Origin: Diplosphaera chodatii
Taxonomy: Eukaryota > Chlorophyta > Trebouxiophyceae > Prasiolales > Stichococcaceae
Assembly (NCBI GenBank): GCA_032358165.1
Contig: JAALGY010000061.1
Span: 930,001-994,000, forward strand
DNA: 64,000 bases
Direction: 5' to 3'
Made by a program: the position numbers and the translations under genes. Positions within the stretch are counted from its first letter, which is position 1, and every line of letters begins with the position of its first letter. Shown here one piece after another: positions 12,075 through 21,326 of the stretch. The notes beneath the pieces are model-generated. The model saw only the letters and a list, made by a program, of their open reading frames with translations, was not told the origin of the DNA and made no database searches.

Positions 12075-13712
12075 ATGCTAAGCACTACAAAACTGCCTAC
12101 ATCGACGCTGCCCAACGGCCTCAACGTAAAGCACGTCAGCACACAGGACCTTCAATTCTTATACGAAGAGATCTTTGTTCAGAATAGTTATCTGCAGCAT
12201 GGCGTGCAGCTGCGGCCGGGCGACGTTGTGCTTGACATTGGTGCGCACGTGGGAGTGTGAGCATGACCGGAGGGTGCAGAGACCTGCGATGAGTTCCGTG
12301 CCAGTGGCTGGCTTCCTTAGCGTTGCGATGCACCGTGCAGGATCCAACATTGGCATGTTTGCTATGGCAGCTGCCGAGATCGCAGGACCAGAGGTGCAGT
12401 GAGGCAGGCCTGCTTCTGTTGGATGCATGTCAGCAGGTTGTGGGCACACGGTGTGCAGCTTGGCGCATGCTGCCATCTGATGATACGAAGGCACACTGTG
12501 CAGGGCCTGGTGATATCAGTGGAGCCTCTGCCACAGCTGTGTGAAGCGCAGTTGCACAACATTCAGGCGCACCAGGAATGGTGCGAGGCCCGAGGTGATA
12601 CGCTCTCGCTGTCACGCTGGCATCACAAGCTCAACAGTTTACCAGTGGTCCCCTTGTCGCAACAGTATGTTGTGCAGCCCAGGTGTGCGGCCAGCGCCAG
12701 TGCGGGTGTTGCAGACAGGCGTGAGTGATGGCTCCGCAGCCCGCGCTACATTCACCCTGTACACAGAGGCAGCAGGTATGTATCAATAGATGCATGTGAT
12801 ATTTGCTGGAGTAAGGGGCACATCTGCCGCAGTGGTACCACAGAGCCATTCAGCTGTGCAGATTCAATAATGTCTAATTTGACAGCAGGCGAGACACATC
12901 TACTACTGTAACTGTCATGTTGATAGGCTGGAGCAGCATGGCGCCAGATGATGCGGAGGTAGAAGCCAACATGGGCGTTTTTCTCCGCAACTCACTGAGC
13001 AGCCACGCCGGTATCAGCTTCAGTTGGGGAGCATGGGCTGGCCAGCTTCTACAGGTAAGTTCCACTGATTCTGTGCAGTCATCTGTGTTGGCCTGCTATG
13101 AGTTACCACAAACAGCTTGCATGCAGGCATGATCTCCACTGCTTGCAACGCAGAGACTGGCACCAGCATGGCTGTTCGACTGGGGCTGGCGGTGGTACGT
13201 CCGCCGCATGCTGCGGGCTCGGCAGAGGGTCAGCTGCAGGGTGTGCACCCTGTCGGACATCATGGCGTCAGAGCAGCTCAGGTAGGTCCAATGCAACCTT
13301 GCGTCTGCTTACCTGCGTGATTCACCTGTGAGAGCGAGCAAGCCCATGGATGCCAAGCTGGCGGGTCCTGGTGTGCAGGGAGGTGGACCTGTGCAAAGTT
13401 GACGTGGAGCGTGCCGAGCTGAGCGTGCTGAGGGGCGTCGCGGCAGCAGATTGGCCCTGCATCAAGCAGGTATCAGGACGCCTGCCTGTCTGTGTGGCTA
13501 GCCTGCTGTCGGACATGTCATTTGATTTGTACTATCTTTGATGCCTCTAAACACAATGGTAGGTGGCAATGGAGGCGCATGATGGGCAAGGGCAGTTGGA
13601 GAAGGTGCTGCATATCCTGCGGACGGATGCGATGTTTGAAAGCGTTGTTGTAGAGCAGAGCGATATGCTGAGGGGCAGCTCCCTGCACAACATATTCTGC
13701 ACCAGAACATGA
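12075..13712 (+). CDS. FkbM-family SAM-dependent methyltransferase
   Basis: Predicted O-methyltransferase of the FkbM family (Rossmann fold, S-adenosylmethionine donor); substrate unknown. Eight exons: 12075-12240, 12341-12393, 12504-12594, 12683-12775, 12927-13054, 13154-13281, 13379-13469, 13563-13712. They sum to 900 nt, giving 299 aa. Motifs in order: PGDVVLDIGSNIGMFAM (SAM motif I, completed only across the first intron), VISVEPLPQL (acidic loop), LQTGVSDGSAARATFTLY, GWSSM, CRVCTLSDIM, then CKVDVERAELSVLRGV, the FkbM hallmark in which the usual Gly of K-I-D-x-E-G-A-E is Arg, and VAMEAHDGQGQLEKVLHILR near the end. No signal or transit peptide is evident. It stands alone, not fused to a polyketide synthase. 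The start is the first ATG that keeps the frame. Confidence 0.93.
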
Positions 13713-14611
13713 TTCAATTGGTTGCTTCAGAGTCCTCTAGAAGGCTGCAAGGCTGCCAGTCACACACAAGGCTTTACAGTGCTAAATTTAACGCCATGCA
13801 GTAGTCGGCAAAACCCGGAAGCTTCAAAATACCCTGCTGCGCACCGGAGCACAGCAGAAACCCACCAGCTCACACACTGTACCTTTTCATCCTCTCTGAA
13901 CTTCCAAGGTGTCATCAAGTCATCAGAGGCTTGTTAGATGCCTGCCAGCCAGCGCTGCGGCCGGTAGAGGCCACGGAGGTCTGCTCACACCTGCGACGAG
14001 CAGCAGCAAAGGTGCAGGTGCGATACTTTATCAAATGTTGCGATATTCAGTTGTAGCCTACAGGCTACACGATGAAAACCTTTTCGATCGCGTCCTACTG
14101 CTTCCGGTGCCGTCGAGCTTGATTTGGACTTGTCGACACATGCAATCGGAACAACCATCCTTTCATGTTGTGATCCTGTAAGCCCGTTGGCACCACTTAT
14201 GGCTCATTATTGTGCCTGTCATTGCAGTAAACGTTTTGTGAGCGCTCCCATACGAAGGCGTTGCTTTGCGATATTGGGCTGCATGCATGCATGTATGGCC
14301 CAGCACAAACCGCAGCAGACCCCAGCATCCAGCACCAGCTGTGCGTCATTCCAAGTAAAAGCCGTTGATAAAACTGGGATCAAGTATACGAACATGGCTG
14401 TGTTGGTGTTACCGCCAGGCTGACGCACTGTCTATTGCATGCAGGCACGTAAGTCGAAGACAAGTCAAGCAAACGCTCCAAGTTGACGAACCACGTGTTC
14501 AGTAGGCTGATCAAGGTGATCGCTGACTTCGCTGTATCATCTCACAGGCTTGGCTTTCCATTCATTTCAAGGCTCCGTCTGCTCCAAGCATACTCCTGAT
14601 ACATCGAGCAG
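13713..14611. other. Intergenic interval, FkbM 3' side to GH5 promoter
   Basis: About 900 bp with no ORF resembling a known protein and no consistent splice-linked frame. Expected to hold the FkbM 3' UTR and the GH5 promoter. GCATGCATGCATG occurs near 14281-14294, as is common in introns of this window. Confidence 0.5.
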
Positions 14612-17600
14612 ATGAGGAGCATGGCGCATTGCACTGTGCTGTGCTTTGCTGTACTCTGCGTCCTCGCTCGACCTAGGAGCGTCTCGGCTCAGACGGCTAC
14701 ACCGCCGAGCAGTGGTGCCTTTGGTGAGGCTGAGGCTTTGGCTGAAGGCAGCTCATCTCCTTACCTTGCTGACACTGACACTCATCATGTTTGCAACATG
14801 TGGTTGACAGAGCATGTGAGAGCTGCTGCGCAGGCACTGTGCAAGCAGAGACGTCTGTCACCACACAGCTGCGAGAGAACCTGACGATTGCCGCTGTCGA
14901 GAGCGGCAGAAGCAAGGCACCCATCCCAGTGCAGCAGGCGTTCCTCAACTCTGCTCGCAACAAACCCATTGCCGGCGGCACTCAGACGGTGGGAGAGCTG
15001 CTGTGGATGCTTACAAGTCCACACTGTCAGAATCATCTGCTGACCACATCAGGGCAGCTGAGCATGCATACGCAACTTCCCTCGAACATATTCTCGAAAT
15101 CTGCTCATGCATGCTGATCTCGATGTGATGGTTTTCGCAGAGTGGTTTTGGAGGGTATCCATGGCAACAGAGCATTGCCGGCGCCCCTAATCGTGGCAAT
15201 GGGTCGTCACTGCCTGTCTCTGCAGAGGCTCTCACTGAGTCTGACGGCACTGTACCCAATTGCGAGGTCACCGTCAATGTGGCCCCGGCAACAAACGGCA
15301 CCGCCATCAGCAACAGCACCATACTCGCCCTATCATACACTAACTGGTACGTAGTTCAATCACATCAATACTGCACACGCACGCACTCTCCTCTGCATGC
15401 ATGTGCCCATGTCACCTGCAAGAACAGCATGCATTTCATCGGATGTGATGGTCACGTCCATCACCAACTGTTATGCAGGGATACAAAGGATGTGGTGGCA
15501 CCCTGGGGCACGACCATCATCAATGACAGGCATGCATGCAGCACTGCTTACTGATGCATGTCATTGCAAGCATGGACACTGGCATGCTTACCTCAAGTAT
15601 GTGCTGTGTGCAGATTTCGCCGGGTTCTGGATGCAAGCAACATCAACATCACAGTTGCCGTCAACCGTGTGATACAGGTGTGTTGCTGTGGCATCTCTGC
15701 ATGCATATGGCTGTGATGCATGTAGTCACTCTGGAGTGCCGACTCTGCAGGGCACCATCAATGATGCAACCGGCGGTGTGCCAGCCAATGGTGCTCGCTC
15801 CGTACCAGTGACACTGATTCTGGAGGCTGCACCAGGTGTCTGGACACCTGCCCTGCTGCCTTCGTTGCAGATCGAACATCCGTTATACTGGCCAAGTAGC
15901 TGTGCTGACTGTATGCATTATTCTGCACAGGACCTGGCCTGGTGCCTTCGGCCATCTTCCAGAATGGGCGCAAGTGCAGCCTCGTCAATGTGGCCGGTGC
16001 AGCCTTTGAGCGCCCAATGGCGGCACCTGGCATTGGTGTTGAGCGAGCAGAGACCCCTGTCCGTGTGCAAGGGCCCAACATTATCGGTGTCGATGGCAAT
16101 GTGCTCGCCATGAAGGGCCTCAACTGGTTTGGCTTCGATGTGCGTGATTAAAGGATCAATTCTACTTGCCCTGAAACATCTTTCGTGCTCTGCAGCATGT
16201 CCTGCAATTCTCCGTCTACATCAGACTGCGGCACATGCACATGCAAGCCTTGGGCACCTTCAGTGTGTAGAATCGAACGTGTGGCCCCTGCTGCAGGACG
16301 GTGTGACCGTGCCTGAAGGGTTGTGGGTCGAGGGCAGTGCGCTCCAGCGTGACCTGGCAGTCATCACGCAGCGCATCCGCCTGCTTGGCTTCAATGCCAT
16401 CCGCTTACCCTTCAGCTTCCAGGACCTGTTCAACCTGTCTCCACGGTGATGCGACATCAGTGTAGGCACGATGCACTCATGTATATCTTGGAGGCGGTTG
16501 CATCTGGCTCCTGCTGCATGCAACGTCACAGCTGTGTCAAACCTCTGTTCTTGAGGTGAGTACGTGTGCCTGATGCTGACATGCAGGGAAGTTTCAGGAT
16601 CGTGCACATTCCCCTCAGACACCGAGCTACTGCAGAGTGTGACCCGTCCAGGCAACAGACGCAAGCTGCTGCAGAGCTCAGGCAAAGTTTTTAGTATCGC
16701 TTGGCCTGTGAACATCTGGCAGGCTCACTTACGCCTGCACCTGCTGGTTTTCTGCTGTACACACCAGTTGCATGCACTGGGCTGCAGGCTGCAGCGATGT
16801 CACGCCGCCCGGAGGCTACAGCTGCCAGCAGCAGAAAGTCTGGGGCCAGTGTGGGGCAAGCTGGATGACGCAAGGCAACTTCTGCGCAGCCACCTGCGGT
16901 CGCTGCATCCAGTCACCAGCAGGTGCTTCTCATCTGCAGGGTGATGCCATTTCTCCTCCATCTGCTGTGGGTGTGAAGTGCATGCGCATTCTACCACATG
17001 GCTTCACAACTGCAGGTGCATGTACAGACAAGCAGACGCCCTGGTACTCCTGCGACCAGCAGAAGCAGTTTGGCCAGTGCAATGCGGACTGGATGCAGCA
17101 GGGCGGCTTCTGCGCCAAGACCTGCGGCCGATGCCCTGCCCCTGCAGCACCAGCTCCACGTCCTGCAGCACCACGACCAGGTGCTTTATGTGCAAACGCC
17201 AATGCATATATCGTATGAACATGCCAGCATCACTCGAATGGCTGCTAGCCGCGTATGGTTGTAAAGAATTTACTTTGCTTGCAGCGTCTACATCCACATG
17301 CATCGACAAGGAGACGCCCGGCTACTCCTGCGCCCAGCAGAAGACATGGGGCCAGTGCGGCCAGGGCTGGATGGCCGAAGGTGGCTACTGTGCAAAAACC
17401 TGCGGCCGCTGCTCTTCATCAACCCCTGTGCCACGCCCAGCAGGTGCATGCCTCTTTCAACAGTGATTCGATTGTCTTCAAACCTGGCTTCGGCACGGTC
17501 ATGCAGCATGCAGGCTTGGAGTTAACCTGTTGCATGCTGTGCCTGAGCATTGTACTCATCAGATCAGTATTCTCCTTGCAGTGCCCGCTGGCTCATGTAC

Positions 17601-20448
17601 GGACCAGGAGACGCCCGGCTACAGCTGTGCGCTGCAGAAGGGCTGGGGCCAGTGCAACCAGTACTGGATGCAGCAGCACAACTACTGCGCAAAGACCTGC
17701 GGCCGCTGCTCCGCCACATCCCCTGCTGCCTCCCCCGCGCCTCGCCCAGCAGGTGCCACAGCGCGCGCTTCATTGCATAGCCTCCGCACGTATCCATGGG
17801 CGCCCTCTGTCGCTTGTGCGCATGCTGACGAGTATCTCAACCATGCAGTGCCCTCATGCGGCGACAAGCCGACTCCCAACTACAGCTGCGCCCAGCAGAA
17901 GGCATGGGGCCAGTGCACCGCCAGCTGGCTGCAGCAGGGCGGCTACTGCGCCCAGACCTGTGGCTACTGCGCAGCTCCAGCTCCCTCTGCGGGTCTGTCC
18001 TGCAAACATGCGCCTGATCATGTGCAAACTGCAACATGCACCTGCAACATCTGGACATGCTGCCATGCTGACTGTTTACCAGGCCACGACATTGCTCCTG
18101 CAGGTGCATCGTGCACAGACAAGGAGACGCCAGGCTACACCTGCGCCCAGCAGAAGTCCTTTGGCGCCTGCAGTGCCAGCTGGCTGACTCAGGGTGGCTT
18201 CTGCGCCCGTACATGTGGCCGCTGTTCCGGCGGCAGCGCCCCACCAGCAGCTCCTGCACCTTCTCCCACCAGCAACAATGCTGGTGAGCACGTGTACAGC
18301 AGAAGAATTGGTGCATGAAGTAAGGATGCATGACACGCAGTATCGTCGATTGAGCCCAACTTGCAGATCACGTCGTGATCTAGTAGGACTTTGCCAATGC
18401 AGGCCCAATCAGTGTAGCGCTGCCATTCCCGCCCTCGGGTGGCACCGCCGGCATCTGCAACAGTTATCTGCCAAGTGACACCACGTTCAACCGTTTCATG
18501 TATGTCGTCCAGTTCCTGGCGCACAATGGGTTCTACTTGCTTCTGGTGCGGCGCCATTTTGCATATCATGGTCAAGGCTGACTGCTGTGCTTACGATATC
18601 ATGCCACATTGCTCATCATTACACATTGATGGATATAAGACTGATGTCACAGCTTCCTCATGTGCAGGACAATCAGGTAACCAATGATCAATGTCTTGCT
18701 ATGTTGAGAAAAGCACTCCTTGTATTTGAATACGGTTTTCGAAGTCACCTCGTGAATGCGTGCTATGTCCTGCTGCAGTTCAACTTCGACACGACTGCTA
18801 TTACCAACCAGCAAGCATGGATTGAGGTGCGTGCCTTGCAGCACCAGATGCTGCTCACTAGACTCATGAGATGCAGGGCATGCTGAACTGCATGACAGCC
18901 CTTGCTGCTCGGCCATTCACAGTTACATCGTTGCACCATGCACCAACCACACTCTGATGCGATGTACACCTCCGCAGGGCTGGCTGCGTGTTGCGCGAGC
19001 TGTCAACGCTGACCCTGTCGTTGCAAACCGTGCCTTCTATGATGTGCTGAACGAGCCAGATGCCTTTGGTGTGCGCTTCGAGCCCAGTAATGGCCGCCCC
19101 GGCATGAAGGACCTGTACTTCCTGGCCTTTGACGCCATCTACTCCGTGAACCCCAGTGCGCCTCCTGTGCTCATGTGCATCACTTGTTACTGAGCAAGAT
19201 GTCAGCATTTGCTGGCTGGCGTGCGCAACTCAGGCATCCTGACACTTCCCTCACGTGCTGTGACTCCTCACGGTAACGTGCTTTCGAAGGTCGCATGTGT
19301 CCCTGCACACTGCAGACTCGGTGCTCTTGATCGAGGGCCTCGGCCAGCAAGCAAATGGCGGCCTCAACTGGGGTGATGGCCTCATCACGGACCGCGACAC
19401 CATCGCACGCGGCGGCCTGTCGGACCCCAACCCCTTCTTCCAGGAGCTGCTCACGAAGCCCTACCGGCGCCAGGTCATCGCGGCTGTGCACGTGTACCCG
19501 CCCGCCATCTCAAAGGTGCTTCTGAGCGCCATTCAGCAGCGGCTTTACCTGTCTACCAGAGGAGTGCCCAATCTTGCCCACAACAGTGACTGCATCGCTG
19601 CTGTATTTGTCTGTAGGCAACAACAGCAGTGACTGCAGACACCGGCCTGTATAAAAAGCTGACTCTCTCGCATGGGTACCTAAATAAGCGTGGGTACTGC
19701 TACAATGGTGCGATCAAGCTTTTAACACTCGGCTGTCTGCCGACTAGTCCTACATACCCACTAGCGCCTGTGTAAGATGGGACAAGATCGCAGAACAGGC
19801 ACGCACGCTGCTGTAACTCTGTACCTCACTGCTTCGCAGGGGACTGCCAGGTCTTCCCTGTGATCTATGGCGAATTTGGCAGTGCGCTGCAAGATCAGCG
19901 TGACCTGCAGGTGTGCATATTTCCACCTGCAGTCTGACCACCACCAAGCTACATGTCAACCATGAAGCTGCCCGAGAGGTACAACGGCTGACAAAGCTTG
20001 GTCGCTTGGTGCAGTGGCTGAACGACCTCGTGGCGTACATGAAGAATCAAGGCGCAGGCGCCGATGGCCAGCATAGTGCCATTGACAGCTGGTTCTGGTG
20101 CGTTCCTTCACACTTGCACCGGATCATTAAAGCAGCAGCGCACAAGCCTGCAAGCATGCTTTGCACTCTACACCGCTTGAGGATGATGCTGATCGCACCA
20201 CACACGAACCCAGGTGGGCATGGCCGACCAACAGCGGCGACACCAAGGGCATTGTGGACTCCAACTGGCTGGACATCCTCTTTGACAAGGTGGGTGTATT
20301 TGATGCGTGGGTGCGTGCATCCTGTCTGACACCGCTGAAACTTCACCAGGTCTTAGGGCATGCCTGACGTCCTTGATGTCCGACTTGATGTGCACAGATA
20401 ACATACTTGGAGCGCCTGGGTCTGCTGCCGTGGTGGCAGCGCCAGTAA
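14612..20448 (+). CDS. Secreted GH5-type glycoside hydrolase with six internal Cys-rich modules
   Basis: Probable secreted endoglucanase/exoglucanase-like enzyme (glycoside hydrolase family 5, clan A). I resolve 25 exons from 14612-14723 to 20398-20448, about 1,009 aa. The N-terminus MRSMAHCTVLCFAVLCVLAR is a signal peptide, followed by an N-glycosylation-rich region (NGS, NGT, NST; exon 15141-15346). The catalytic domain begins with AMKGLNWFGFD (exon 15931-16139) and RLLGFNAIRLPFSFQDLF (16297-16445). It is then interrupted by six Cys-rich modules (16788-18283). It resumes with HNGFYLLL (18403-18545), micro-exon DNQ (18668-18676), and exon 18978-19155 with DVLNEPDAFG, the Asn-Glu-Pro acid/base. 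Then LLIEGLGQ and AVHVYPPA (19316-19515) and VIYGEFGSAL (19840-19910), holding the nucleophile Glu. Exon 20214-20289 reads WAWPTNSGDTKG and the protein ends LGLLPWWQRQ. Both catalytic Glu residues are present, so activity is expected. Substrate (cellulose, mixed-linkage glucan or other wall glycan) is inferred only. The end of exon 9 (16681 or 16693) is ambiguous. Confidence 0.93.
16788..18283 (+). repeat. Six tandem Cys-rich modules, one per exon
   Basis: Exons 16788-16922, 17016-17180, 17285-17443, 17582-17752, 17849-17992 and 18104-18283 each encode one module of about 38 residues. The consensus is C-x-D-x-x-T-P-x-Y-S-C-x-Q-Q-K-x-W/F-G-x-C-x-x-x-W-M/L-x-x-G-x-C-A-x-T-C-G-R-C with six Cys, followed by a Pro/Ala/Ser linker. 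Modules 2-6 are very alike; module 1 is most divergent (CSDVTPPGGYSC) and module 5 ends CGYC. Each exon starts and ends in phase 1, so any one can be skipped or duplicated without frame loss. The spacing resembles ShKT-like Cys modules attached to algal cellulases, where a carbohydrate-binding role has been proposed. That function is inferred here. Confidence 0.9.
18668..18676 (+). other. 9-nt micro-exon (DNQ) of the GH5 gene
   Basis: GACAATCAG lies between a CAG acceptor and a GTAACC donor. It supplies Asp-Asn-Gln between HNGFYLLL and FNFDTT, restoring the strand end seen in related GH5 enzymes (aliphatic run, Asp-Asn-His/Gln). It is phase 0 on both sides. Skipping it would delete three residues near the active site without a frameshift. 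Confidence 0.75.
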
Positions 20449-21326
20449 GCCCAGAAGGACATGTTTGTATGAAACCTGTGAACCGAAGATTTATCCAGGT
20501 AGGAATTCACCGACTGTGGCACGAGCAGAAGCGATGAAGCACGGTGGGATCGGTGTGCTGAGACGGTAGGTGAAACATAGGCAACGAGGCAGGGTTTCAG
20601 GTGGTGCTTGCGAAGTTTATGGGTGTGATTGTATTCTTTTGTACTCATGCTGATCATGATCAGCGGCAGCGGGATCTTGTCTTGAGCACATGCGAAGTCA
20701 GTCATGTAGCCTTGTGACAAAATATAGCATGCATCGCAATGCCATCGCTGTGACCTGATATGTATCTTGTACGACGGTGATTTCGGATCAGAACAGCACA
20801 TGTTTGTAAGACGGTGAAACCACTTTGGTAACGAGGGGATGCTGCATGCTTGGTTGCCGGCCCCGCTCTATCCTGCAAACCTCAACTGCGACGCTGCGCC
20901 ATGCTGTTTGCACATTGCTCTACCATGCTTTGGTTGGAAGCTGAAGGCGGAGCTTAAGTCGTGCAAAACACCCTGCAACTCAACCCCTGCTGCCGCTGTT
21001 AAAACATGTGGGTTTTCGAGGGGCTAACTTGGCTAGTCCCCTTCCGACATGTGGCATCAGCTTGCCAAGGCATCACCGCACTGCCAACATTGTAGCCATG
21101 TAGCAGCACTGCGTAGCAGAGAATTTGACCCTATCATTGCTGGCACAGGCGCAGGCTGGGTGTACAACTGAGAACCCCACAGAAGAATGCAGCCCAGATT
21201 GCATGTTGATCTGCGCTGATCGCTCTTGCTGTGTGCGCTCCATGCACGCTGTGCTTTGAATTGAAGTCTCCGCTCCTCAGTAGGTGTCAATCATTCTATG
21301 CACACCGACAAGTCGACTGCTTGAAG
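20449..21326. other. Intergenic interval, GH5 3' side to PNGase F-like promoter
   Basis: About 880 bp. No ORF with recognisable protein features. It contains two loosely similar stretches (about 20555-20595 and 20807-20840, both with AGACGGT..TGAAAC..GGCAACGAGG-like text) of unknown meaning. It should hold the GH5 3' UTR and the next promoter. Confidence 0.45.

Noticed and set aside
13909..14423. Small plus-strand ORFs between FkbM and GH5
   Set aside because: No homology features, no consistent splice-linked frame, and composition like the surrounding spacer.
16682..16787. A further GC..AG intron in the GH5 gene (donor GCAAAG at 16682)
   Set aside because: A GT donor (GTATCG at 16694) gives the same phase, so the GC donor is not required by the frame.
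16788..18283. Cys modules with ShKT-like spacing read as a toxin array
   Set aside because: They are linkers and modules inside a secreted glycoside hydrolase, with a conserved Q-Q-K-x-W-G core typical of algal wall-enzyme modules, so a toxin call is not supported.
20343..20801. 152-aa open frame on the minus strand
   Set aside because: Lies over the GH5 last exon and spacer; the residue pattern is random.
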